From positions 744,001 to 808,000 of the forward strand of contig NZ_JAMQGP010000001.1 of the NCBI RefSeq assembly GCF_023703465.1: DNA of 64,000 nucleotides. Direction: 5' to 3'. The position numbers and the translations under genes are program-made. The DNA is from Echinimonas agarilytica (GTDB lineage: Bacteria > Pseudomonadota > Gammaproteobacteria > Enterobacterales > Neiellaceae). Within the stretch, counting starts at the first letter, position 1; each line of letters opens with the position of its first letter. A model generated the notes under the pieces. It was not told the origin of the DNA. It searched no databases and saw only the letters and a program-made list of their open reading frames with translations. This document shows, piece after piece, positions 29,201 to 37,600 of this stretch.

Positions 29201-30025
29201 AAGGCATTCATTACCAACTTGTTGAATCACACCAACCAAATTACCGGTGTGAAATACAAGGATGATGCCACCATCATGATGTGGGAATTAGCCAATGAAC
29301 CGCGTATTGCTTCTGGTTTCACAGGATGGGTGGATGATATTGCCGCTCATATTCGAAACCTAGCCCCACAACAATTAATCTCGATTGGTATGGAATCATC
29401 GTTTGGTTTTAATGGCTCGGGTGACAATTACGCGGCGTTGAAAGCGTTAAACGATAATCCTAATATCGATGCTGTAAGTGCGCATTTATATCCAACATGG
29501 TGGAATATGACGGATGAACAAACCATTGATAATATTCAGCAGCTTGCTGCGTTAGCACGTGAGATTGGTAAGCCTTCATACATTGGTGAATTTAGTTGGC
29601 CGGCAAATGTGAAACGCCCAGATTCGGCACCGGATGGTTCTGCTTATGAAACGGCCTCGATTGCTGATGGATTGGCTAAGCGGACGGATTTGTTTGCGGA
29701 TTGGTATGCTGTTGCAATGCAAAACAGTGATGCCATTGGTGGCATGTTGAGCTGGCAATTGAGTGGTCTTGAGTGGGGCAATGGGCTTGAGGGAAGTTGT
29801 CAGTGGTGTAGTGGTCCATATGGTGAATTTTCCGGCGGTTGGTCAGCCAATAACGATGGTTTTCAAATGTACTGTGTGATCGACGACAGCGAATACGCTA
29901 TTACGGGGGTAGGTGCCCAAGGCAATAACGTTGAAGGCAACACTATTCATTTGGATTTACACAAACCTGCATGTGATGTGATTCAAGATTATTCAGCCCA
30001 ATATCAGAGCCTAAATAATCAATGA
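26207..30025 (+). CDS. Secreted two-catalytic-module GH5 beta-mannanase
   Basis: A 1272-residue secreted enzyme with a signal peptide ending near AAQA. Order of parts: N-terminal region; Pro-rich linker (about 113-136); CBM6/35-like carbohydrate-binding module (about 138-250); Asp-rich calcium-binding TSP3-like repeats (about 256-290, DSDGDGYADS and DSDNDGFGDN); a GH5 barrel like subfamily 8 mannanases (about 310-615; NVANEW with Glu446 and IIGEFGR with Glu537); Gly-rich linker; second CBM-like module (about 650-770); an Ig-like region; and a second GH5 barrel like subfamily 7 (about 855-1260; WELANEPR with Glu1031 and IGEFSW with Glu1128). Both glutamate pairs are intact. It should cut beta-1,4-mannan outside the cell. 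A LacI-type operator precedes it and another lies inside its coding region. Confidence 0.88.
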   Translation: MTKIFNKLKLSSMIPLFIGYMSISGAAQAGSISPQQVNYQKQSLIDASVDLVYQSNEGFWYLEGVTGYYNYQGQLVIEHEFLESLSDGQHQYRVFFSDGSSAPLSINIMGDFTPVVPPIEPPEDPPLEPPVTPVVPVDSISLTAESASLSDGSEVSNAEINLQKGLALWTFELASAGEYQIEISYRSPYGSKVNDFFVDGHVEAVASQTHDDARSYTVTQQLSAGSHTLGVDARSQWGYIFVTGAQVNALDVEPQQDSDGDGYADSVDAFPVDPTDWLDSDNDGFGDNAEIAAGSHPNDANSIPSRVAKDTIYIQGDDIFLADGFPFVMRGVNLQYGDSPATKFPSIAEIAKTGANVVRLQLRDDTTAEQLRAALDEIIEHGMIAMPMFWEDEANTYQITGGSDPKAIYDGNVSDKDAVSKWLEIWGDVVRDDAYKPYLMINVANEWGQNQTVWRDTYITAVQKLREGGIDVPLVIDAGDWGHSPYYFEGALDVLAADPLNNTIFSVHGYYEWSTTAEVDTRINYLKGLNLPVIIGEFGRSNHFAGGKTTDHWRILEQSQNNDLGWIAWSWRGNGSGQEMLDMSYSYTGYQLTEHGEDIVNSQHGIQQTVVDIPAAYFNDFAPGGDTGGNTGDGSGGDAGGGSDVGGEVTTLFIADAANSSATIQPVGIEADYIQIENTSAGSSAGWDFNITNAGQYRVSLMVVNPNDDNRVNQAFVDGIKFDFTSAANTSHTVAIEAYLSEGAHTGGIRVEDTNQHWGYVQLTGAEIEFLGNLEITSPVAGSQLPSGQAIHVSYVLDGTSSVSYQVNGGSPVAYSGVSPLVVPVTDDGFYRIDLALEGTSITDSVSVFVGAPQTGSFVQTNGSQFSLNGKPWYFNGSNQFYLMYKPEAMAEDFFKRSQAIGLNAVRTWMFCNDEGTHDGVCINMKSGDSFILSKDPSQRTSAEQAIIDRSFELFDNYVALAAQYDMKLVLSLADEWDYFGRITDYGSYSSVDGRNKFKAFITNLLNHTNQITGVKYKDDATIMMWELANEPRIASGFTGWVDDIAAHIRNLAPQQLISIGMESSFGFNGSGDNYAALKALNDNPNIDAVSAHLYPTWWNMTDEQTIDNIQQLAALAREIGKPSYIGEFSWPANVKRPDSAPDGSAYETASIADGLAKRTDLFADWYAVAMQNSDAIGGMLSWQLSGLEWGNGLEGSCQWCSGPYGEFSGGWSANNDGFQMYCVIDDSEYAITGVGAQGNNVEGNTIHLDLHKPACDVIQDYSAQYQSLNNQ
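26399..26410. promoter_or_regulatory. Possible intragenic LacI-type operator
   Basis: A second perfect GTAACCGGTTAC, identical to the upstream site at 26098-26109 and 301 bases downstream of it, lies within codons 65-68 of the mannanase. It could pair with the upstream site in a repression loop or act as a roadblock. A chance coding match is possible, since the bases also encode V-T-G-Y. Confidence 0.5.
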
Positions 30026-30068
30026 TTGGTGCAGATAGAATACCTTTAAAGATGCTCTAATTGAACGC

Positions 30069-30105
30069 AAAAGCCCCCGGAGAGCAAAGCTCAACGGGGG
30101 CTTTT
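30069..30105. terminator. Bidirectional rho-independent terminator
   Basis: An AAAAGCCCCCG stem (30069-30079) pairs with CGGGGGCTTTT (30095-30105). A-rich and T-rich flanks allow termination of both the mannanase gene and the leftward 131-residue ORF. Confidence 0.9.
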
Positions 30106-30123
30106 TGTCACGTCTCCAAGCTG

Positions 30124-30519
30124 CTATCGATAGTCTATTTCAGCTCGAACAATGTCGGCGGTATCTGTAAATTCAACTTTGATATAAGGCGAATTCCTGT
30201 GTTCAGAGCCCACTTGATACAAACGAGGTGTGAGGTAGTCATAATTCGTTTCTGGGGATGCAAAGCTTTGGCTATCGACATCAATCGCTTCAAAATGAAT
30301 GCCGTCCGATGATAAGGAGAACTTGAGCAGTGGCTGGTCGCCTTTTTCGTATACGTAGAGTCTCAAGTCAAGTAATTCGCCCGGCGCATAGTAACGAATA
30401 TAAGCGCCTTGTTTTTCTTGTAATCGGCTGAATGCTTCTTTGTAAGAACGATAATTCCAAGTCTCAACCGAAATGCCTTTAGATTCATCAAGTACGGCTA
30501 AATTACGTGCTTTGTCCAC
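30124..30519 (-). CDS. Short protein of unknown function, possibly a remnant of a larger secreted enzyme
   Basis: A 131-residue reading frame beginning at a GTG and closed upstream by an in-frame TGA (30544-30546), so it cannot be longer. It has no signal peptide. Its sequence (SRLQEKQGAYIRYYAPGELL, PLLKFSLSSDGIHFEAIDV, SPYIKVEFTDTADIVRAEI) looks like a beta-sandwich module as found at the C-terminus of secreted glycoside hydrolases. It may be a truncated gene. However, it has a terminator behind it and a LacI-type operator (30575-30590) about 56 bases before its start, so the unit may still be transcribed. I do not recognise the family. Confidence 0.5.
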   Translation of the reverse strand: MDKARNLAVLDESKGISVETWNYRSYKEAFSRLQEKQGAYIRYYAPGELLDLRLYVYEKGDQPLLKFSLSSDGIHFEAIDVDSQSFASPETNYDYLTPRLYQVGSEHRNSPYIKVEFTDTADIVRAEIDYR

Positions 30520-30574
30520 CTTAGTAAGGTGTGTTTTGAACGTTCAAAGACACATCAAAACACAAATATATTAA

Positions 30575-30590
30575 CTGTAACCGTTTACAG
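30575..30590. promoter_or_regulatory. LacI-family operator (CTGTAACCGTTTACAG)
   Basis: A near-perfect palindrome with outer arms CTGTAA/TTACAG, of the same type as the sites before the isomerase, phosphorylase and phosphomannomutase genes. It lies just upstream of the leftward short gene and 673 bases before the GH26 gene, so the short gene is the more likely target. Confidence 0.75.
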
Positions 30591-31019
30591 TTGTTTGGTT
30601 TTGATCGCTTTATAGTCAAGAAATGTTTTTTATTAAATTGTTTTAAAATGTTCTATTTAATCTTATCTTGTTGATTTATTTGAATATTTTGTTTTTATTG
30701 TTTTAGGCTAGAGTATCCATTGAAAAAATTAGTTTGTGATTGGTAATCTGTTCATATTAAAGCTGTGTGAAAAACCTACACAGGGCATGAGGGAGGCGGT
30801 CTTGCTGTGGTGAATTGTCCATAGCCGAAAAGAATCAACTCTAATACAAATAGCCGTATTTTTCCCAACATGAATGTTAATCTTTGAATATTATTTTTTT
30901 TGATAGGTGTAATATTTAATTTGTTAAAATACAATGCGTTATAGTCTTTGTAAAAAGAGATCTTATTTGATACTGCAAGCCTCCGCTAGATCTTTAAATA
31001 TCATCAACGGCTTAATTAA

Positions 31020-31035
31020 TGTGATTATGATCACG
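31020..31035. promoter_or_regulatory. Probable CRP-cAMP binding site
   Basis: TGTGATTATGATCACG matches the TGTGA-N6-TCACA consensus at 9 of 10 key positions. It sits about 230 bases upstream of the GH26 mannanase start and would place the operon under catabolite control. Confidence 0.65.
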
Positions 31036-31198
31036 TCAAAAGACGCTATTTTCGTGACCCGCCTCAAGAACTGATAAAGCTCATTCGTCACATGATTGCA
31101 ACATCAATTTACATTGTTTAACGTTGGTCGTGAGAAAGATACGAAACCGGTTACGCCTGTGTTTGTTTAAGGTGTGCCGGTTTTTTAAGGGAAACAAA

Positions 31199-31212
31199 AT
31201 GAACCGGTTCAT
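31199..31212. promoter_or_regulatory. LacI-family operator (ATGAACCGGTTCAT)
   Basis: A perfect 14-base palindrome 50 bases upstream of the GH26 mannanase ATG. It matches the near-palindrome ATGAAACGGTTCAT in front of the LacI gene at 37814-38830, which is therefore the likely regulator. The related AAACCGGTTA at 31144-31153 may be a second site. Confidence 0.8.
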
Positions 31213-31262
31213 TTTCTTAGTCAGCCGGAACGAGCGACAAGAAAACGACCTTGAGGTGAACA

Positions 31263-34200
31263 ATGAAATTCAATATTGGCGATAAATCATCTGTCACACT
31301 ACTCACTGCAGCGTTGGTGATGGGTGGCGTAACAGGGTGTGTGGATGACGGCAGTGTCAACAATGACAACCACGAATACACCCCTGAAGAACGACCACTG
31401 GGTGTTGTTGCAGGCGAAGATGGTGAATTTGAGCCGGGTGCAGAGATTACTGTGTCAGGGCGACTCGTGGGAACAATCACTGACCAGACAGTGCTGTGGA
31501 CTCAAACCGCAGGGAAACCACTCGAAGGGATTGATTGGACTCAGCCAGAATTTACATTTGTTGTTGAAGAAGTCGACGGCATTGAATCATACGAATTTAA
31601 AATCGAAGCACTGGACATTGACGGTAACGTTGTTGAAGACGCCGACGGAATGCCCTTGTCTGATGACGTGAAAATTACAGTGTTCGATCCTGATGAAGTC
31701 ATCACGCTTGAAGCTGAAGATGCTCGGTTTACCGATGGGCTGGAAGTTGCAACATCAGGTCATGAAATGTTCATCGCCAATGCAAGTGGCGATGCTCACC
31801 TCACAGATATGTTGCCGGGCACTGAAGTTGTATTTGATGTTGAAATGGATGCTGACTCAGCAGGCCTTTATTCACTCTACTTAAACTACGCGATTGGCTC
31901 AGGTTATGGTGGCAAGCAAGGTACTGTCACTGTGAACGGAGTGGAGTACGCCTTAGACCTTCAAGAAACAGGAAAGTGGGAAGAGCTTCGCGTTGGTACG
32001 GTTAAATTTGAAGAAGGCACCACTGAAGTTATTGTTTGCTGTGGTTGGAACTACTATCGCGTGGATGCAATTAAGTTAGTGCCATCATCGGGCGATGCGC
32101 CACTATTGCCTGTACCTGCAACGTTAGTGAATGAAAATGCAACCGATGAAGCCGTGGCTCTGATGGAATTCTTAGCCAGCGAGTATGGTGCCAAAACTAT
32201 TACCGGCCAGACCGAATTCATGAATTACGGTGAAGTGTCGCAAACCGGTTTGCGCGAATACAACAAAGTAGTTGCCGCAACCGGTGGTGCAGCACCTGCC
32301 ATTGTTGCCTTTGATTATATGGACTTTTCCACATCGCGCTCAGACAACGGCAAAACACCGGGCACATTGACAGAAGATATGCTCGCAGAGCAAGCCGCTA
32401 AGAATGTTGTTCTGTCTGCATTATGGCATTGGGCAGCACCTTCAGGGCACCCCGATGGAGAAATTGGTAGCTTCTACACAGATGGCACCACATTCGATTT
32501 GGCCGCAGCAATGGCCGACACCAGTAGTGCTGAATATGCAGACCTTATTGCTGATATGGACGTTGTTGCAGCAGAGTTGAAAAAACTACAAGACGCTGGC
32601 ATTCCAGTCATTTGGCGACCTATCCATGAAGCTGAAGGCGGTTGGTTCTGGTGGGGGGCAGCAGGTGCAGATGCATTCAAAGAATTGTGGATGCTGATGT
32701 ATGACCGCTTCACAACGACTCATGGGCTAAACAACCTCATTTGGGCATTCACGAATACAGAAGGCTTGGGCGAAGAGTGGTATCCCGGAGATGAATTTGT
32801 CGATATCGTCGGGTACGACGGCTACGATGGTGTGAACGACCAAAACGCATTTATTTCTCAGTTCTCAACCTTAAAAGATCGCCATAACGGTAAGAAGTTA
32901 CTTGCACTGACCGAAACCGGAACCATTCCAGATGTTGAGAAAATGCATGAGTTAGGTGCATTCTGGAATTTCTTCATCACGTGGAATACGGATGAGTGGA
33001 ATACGCCTCCAACATACGGTCCAGGTGCAACCGACCCTGCGGTAATTGCTGCCAATTACGGCTACAAAGAACTGGTTAATAATGATGACTTACCTGGCGG
33101 CGTTGCCAAAGCAGGTGCCGGAACGCTTAACAATTTCGATCGAACTGAAGACTTCGAGGTTCAAGTTAATTGGGGCGCTACAACAGGTTTAACTTATAGT
33201 TCTGAGTGGTCTAAATATGGTGATAAATCATTGAGCGTCACTAAAGATATCTCAGCAATAGACACTCCTGAAAATGTCGTCATTCAGACCTACCCAGGAA
33301 TCGCGATTACCGATCAAACCACACTCACAGTGACAGCTTATGCCATGAATGCTGGGGCAACGGTTAACGCGCACTTGTTTGTCAAAGGTATTGTTGACGG
33401 TGACCCGGTAGAACAATGGCCCGCAGCGGTTGACTTAAGCGGTGCACCGGTTGAGCTTACTCTGGATATTACAGGCTATGAAGAAGTCTCTGGCTATGGT
33501 GTTCGTTTCCAAGGACTTGATGGAACAACAACCGAAGCAACTTTCTTTATCGATAGTGTGATGCTTGGCAACGCTGAAGGCATGTCTGTTTTGCAAGACT
33601 TCGAAAACACAGGTGACGTTGAAGGCCAAGTTAACTGGGGGCCGGCACCAGGTTTAGCCACATCCAAAGAGTGGTCTACATCGGGTCAGCAATCCATTGC
33701 CATGTTCCGTGATTTAACTGAAGTCACAGAGCCGACAGATGTGATTATTCAAGTCTACCCAGAAGGTGGTATTGATGTCAGTGAGTACGACTCTATTGCC
33801 GTAGATGCAACGGCGCTCAATGCCGGTAGTGCACAGGTGATGCTGTTTATTAAAGATGCGGGTGACAACTGGGTCGATAGCGGTGCTGTGGATGCAGATG
33901 ATGTGACATTAACGGTTGATTTGACGAGTATCGACACTTTAAACGGCTATGGAATTCGCTTCATAGGTTTTGATGCAACATCAACAGATGCCAAATTCTT
34001 CGCTGACCAAGTGCGCTTTAGCAACGCTGAAGGCGACATGATTCATGCAGACTTCGAACAAGTTGATATGTGGGAAGCCCAACTCAATTGGTCTCCAACA
34101 ACAGGTATCACGCCGTCAGAAGATTGGGGGGTTGATAACACAAGTTCGATGAGCATTATGAAGGACCTAACGGCCTCAGATACGCCCGAAAATGTTGTGA

Positions 34201-34508
34201 TGCAAACGTATCCGGCGCTTCAGCTTGAGGATGATGTAACCACCCTCAAACTCACAGCGTATGCCGCAGATGCTGGAGCTGATGTCAATGTTCATCTGTT
34301 TGTGAAAGGGATCAAAGATGATGCGCCAGTTGAGCAATGGCCTGCAGCGGTCAATGTAAACGGTGCGCCAGTGGAGTTGATGTTAGATGTCACTGGTTAT
34401 TCAGAAATCTCTGGATACGGCGTTCGATTCCAAGGGCTGGATGCAACATCAACCGCAGCTAAATTCTACGTCGACCACGTCGTATTAGAAGCCGCTGCCG
34501 CTGAATAA
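31263..34508 (+). CDS. GH26 beta-mannanase lipoprotein with three C-terminal repeat modules
   Basis: A 1081-residue lipoprotein (lipobox VTGC, acylated Cys26, followed by V-D-D, so outer-membrane sorting is expected). An Ig-like region (about 50-142) is followed by a CBM35/6-like module (about 147-273) and the GH26 catalytic domain (about 285-620). Acid/base Glu456 lies in RPIHEAEGGWFWWG and nucleophile Glu551 in ALTETG. Three tandem repeats of about 150 residues each (about 622-775, 776-926 and 927-1078) then follow. Each starts with an F-E-x-x-x-x-Q-x-N-W pattern and ends with GYG(V/I)RF-x-G-(L/F)-D; they are probably carbohydrate-binding. TGAGGTG precedes the ATG. Its operon continues with a TonB-dependent receptor. 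Activity on beta-mannan or glucomannan is well supported by family. Confidence 0.92.
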   Translation: MKFNIGDKSSVTLLTAALVMGGVTGCVDDGSVNNDNHEYTPEERPLGVVAGEDGEFEPGAEITVSGRLVGTITDQTVLWTQTAGKPLEGIDWTQPEFTFVVEEVDGIESYEFKIEALDIDGNVVEDADGMPLSDDVKITVFDPDEVITLEAEDARFTDGLEVATSGHEMFIANASGDAHLTDMLPGTEVVFDVEMDADSAGLYSLYLNYAIGSGYGGKQGTVTVNGVEYALDLQETGKWEELRVGTVKFEEGTTEVIVCCGWNYYRVDAIKLVPSSGDAPLLPVPATLVNENATDEAVALMEFLASEYGAKTITGQTEFMNYGEVSQTGLREYNKVVAATGGAAPAIVAFDYMDFSTSRSDNGKTPGTLTEDMLAEQAAKNVVLSALWHWAAPSGHPDGEIGSFYTDGTTFDLAAAMADTSSAEYADLIADMDVVAAELKKLQDAGIPVIWRPIHEAEGGWFWWGAAGADAFKELWMLMYDRFTTTHGLNNLIWAFTNTEGLGEEWYPGDEFVDIVGYDGYDGVNDQNAFISQFSTLKDRHNGKKLLALTETGTIPDVEKMHELGAFWNFFITWNTDEWNTPPTYGPGATDPAVIAANYGYKELVNNDDLPGGVAKAGAGTLNNFDRTEDFEVQVNWGATTGLTYSSEWSKYGDKSLSVTKDISAIDTPENVVIQTYPGIAITDQTTLTVTAYAMNAGATVNAHLFVKGIVDGDPVEQWPAAVDLSGAPVELTLDITGYEEVSGYGVRFQGLDGTTTEATFFIDSVMLGNAEGMSVLQDFENTGDVEGQVNWGPAPGLATSKEWSTSGQQSIAMFRDLTEVTEPTDVIIQVYPEGGIDVSEYDSIAVDATALNAGSAQVMLFIKDAGDNWVDSGAVDADDVTLTVDLTSIDTLNGYGIRFIGFDATSTDAKFFADQVRFSNAEGDMIHADFEQVDMWEAQLNWSPTTGITPSEDWGVDNTSSMSIMKDLTASDTPENVVMQTYPALQLEDDVTTLKLTAYAADAGADVNVHLFVKGIKDDAPVEQWPAAVNVNGAPVELMLDVTGYSEISGYGVRFQGLDATSTAAKFYVDHVVLEAAAAE

Positions 34509-34543
34509 CAAACACGAACTACTCATAAAATAAGGAATTATTT

Positions 34544-34592
34544 CGTCGAGGGGCACATGCACTGAGTGCCCCACTTATTGGGAACTCTCGAC
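34544..34592 (+). other. Intergenic hairpin between the GH26 gene and the TonB receptor gene
   Basis: Nested complementary arms: CGTCGAG (34544-34550) with CTCGACG (34586-34592), and GGGGCAC (34550-34556) with GTGCCCC (34566-34572). There is no T-run, so it looks like an mRNA-stabilising or attenuating element within one operon rather than a full terminator. Confidence 0.55.
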
Positions 34593-34614
34593 GGAAATAA
34601 ACGAGGCTTTAAAG

Positions 34615-37600
34615 ATGGCTCAATTAGATAAAAAGTTTAAATTCAGTCTGCTCACAGCAAGCGTTGTAGCTGTACTGTCGGCTCATTCAAGCATGGCTTT
34701 GGCGCAAGACGCGCAAGCACCAGCTGCGTTGGAGGAAGAGCCAGAAGTAATTCAGGTTCGCGGTATTCGCGGTTCAATGCAAAAATCGCTACTCGACAAG
34801 CGAGCAGCGGATCAAGTGGTCGATGCGATTACGGCTACAGATATCGGAAAACTGCCGGATACCACCATTGCAGATTCATTGCAGCGTATTACGGGTGTTT
34901 CAATCAATCGTTCAGGTGGAGAGGGATCATCTGTCAGCGTTCGCGGTTTACAGCAAGTTGCAACCACGTTAAACGGCGAGCAAATGCTTTCCGCGGGTTC
35001 GATTACCACCATTCAACCAAACTTTGACGACATCCCATCGACTATGGTCAATGGCTTAGAAGTGATTAAGTCAGCACAAGCAAAAACGCTCAATGGCGGG
35101 TTAGCGGGTGTGATTAACCTTAAAACAGTACGTCCGTTAGATTTGGACGAAGGCTGGACTGTGGTGGGTAAGGCACAAGCATCTGATGGTTCTATGGGCG
35201 ACGACACAGATACCAAACTTGCTTTGTTTACAGGGCTTAACCTTAATAGTGACACTGCTTTTTCGGTGAACTTATCACATGACAAGACGAACCTTGCAGA
35301 CTACATCGTTGGTTCAACGGGCCAAGATTGGGGCTTTAATGCAAGTGAAACCACCTCATTCGTACAAGACAATGTGGATGCCAACAAAAATGGCTCACTG
35401 GATGACGTTTATTATGCTTTCCAAGGGCATCAAGCAAGTAATAACTACATCGAACGTGAACGTACAGGAATCAATGGTTCGTTCCAACACAACTTTAATG
35501 ACAATTTCAGCTTCACATCTGACGTGTTCTACACCGAAATGGAGGAGTATCAATACCTTTCGGGGATTAATATTTCTCAAGATTGGTCGGGTGTTACAGG
35601 GTGGTTTACGCCAGATGAAGGCGGCTCGACGGCACACGAAAATGGCGTGATTAACGACGATGGTGTTTACGAAGTTATTCCGGGTGCATATAACACCATG
35701 CAAAGTGGTGAGTTCCAGTCTCGTCGGACCATGGCGCATTCAGAAACTCATTATTCAGAGAAGGAAGCTCTGAATACCAATGTTCAGTTGGATTACGACA
35801 ACGGTACCAACTTCACTGCGAGCGTTCGTTGGGTGCACGGTGAAGCCCGTGAAGACTGGCAGAAAAGTACAGTTGATGCGTACTTTAACTCAGGTGAGCA
35901 AGGCAGCCGCTACTATTTAGGTGAAGGCGGAGAGCGTTTAAGTCCAGTGAATCCTTGGGGTTATCAAGGTCAGTGGGCAACTGATGAAAATGGCGCTGAG
36001 ATTGTTGATTCTCACTACCAAATTCCAGTTCACCTCGCTTATCAAAACAGCAACGTCGCATGGACAATGCCGATGATGTCTGTCACTGAAGCAGACGGTA
36101 GCGTGACCCAAGAGCGTTTAGGAAGCAATGTGGACCGTTACAGTTTGACCTCGACCAACTTAGAAGGTTACTACAGTGACGCAACGCTCGATGCATTCCG
36201 CGTAGACGGCTCTTATGAGTTTGATATGGACCATCTCCGCTCTATCGATATGGGCGCGCGCTATGGCGAACGTGAAATCTCTCGAGAAGGTTGGTACGGC
36301 GTATTGCCTCGCACCAATGAATATGGTGATGCATTCTTAGCACGCTGGAAAGATTCAGAAGTTGGCGCGCCTTTGACCGGTGAATCCTATATTGACCCGA
36401 TTGCATTTACTGACGAGCTACTCGCTGGAAAAATTACCCAATTGAATGACTTCGAAGGCACAAGCGGCATTGGCAGTATTTATGTTGTTGACCCAGAGAA
36501 GATGAAAGATCCAACCAAGTTTCATGAAGAGGTTTATGGCGAGCAAAATGTGGAAATGCTCACCAGCGACAATACCTATGAGATGACCGAAGAAACAACA
36601 TCGGCATACGTTCAAGTTAACTTGGACGGTGAAATCTTCGATTTAGGTTACTCAGGTAACATGGGTGTTCGTTACGTTAAAACCGAGTTTGATATCGATC
36701 AGCGCGAGAGTACTTCAGGCACGACGTATGATGTAAATGGTCAAACTTACATTGTTGGTGGCGGGCCAGGCTCACCTAACCCAATTGGCGACATTGTGAA
36801 TACAACACGTGATTATGATGATTACTTGCCAGCTATTAACTTTGCATTAGAGCTTACAGATGACATGAAGGTTCGTGCTGCGTTTAATAAAACGGTTACC
36901 ACGCACGATGCAGGCAATTTGGCGGGTGGCGTTACCATCAATCGAAACAAAGCGTGTCAGCCATACTTGAATGGCAATGAGGTGGTGTTCTGTGCCACCG
37001 ATGCAAATTATGGGGGTAATCCCAATTTAGACCCATACCGTTCAACCAACTATGACTTGTCGTGGGAGTGGTACTTCGACTCTTCGGGCATCGTAAGTTT
37101 GGGCTTGTTCTACATGGATGTGGGGTCATTCATTCGCCAAGAGCAAGTGATGCTGCCTGTGCCTGATAGTGATGGCGTGGTTCGTGGTTTCGATATCGAT
37201 AGCGGAACATTCATTGGCTTAACGCCAACACAAACGAAAGTGAATGGTGAAGGTGGATCAATCAAAGGTGTTGAACTGGGTTACCAGCAAGCGTTTGATT
37301 CTCTGCCCGGTATTTGGGGTGGTTTTGGTGTCACTGCAAACTACACTTATGCACCAAGTGATAGTGACCAAGTTGACTACTATGGCAAAGAACTGCCAAT
37401 GGCAGACAACTCAGAGCACACTTCTAATCTAGCGTTGTGGTATGAGCAAGATGGATGGCAAGCACGTATTGCGCATAACTATCGTAGTAAGAAGTTTATC
37501 TCGGTTCGAACTTCTGGTGCTTACCAATTTGCACGTTGGGAAAAACCAACGAACTACATTGATGCATCTGTGAGCTATGACGTGAACGAACACTTTACCG

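Larger units (their letters stand above)
30591..31262. other. Long AT-rich promoter region of the GH26-TonB receptor operon
   Basis: Non-coding. It contains a strong CRP-like site (31020-31035), an AAACCGGTTA element (31144-31153) and a perfect ATGAACCGGTTCAT operator (31199-31212), all listed or noted separately. Nothing else was recognised in the AT-rich part 30600-30960. Confidence 0.65.
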
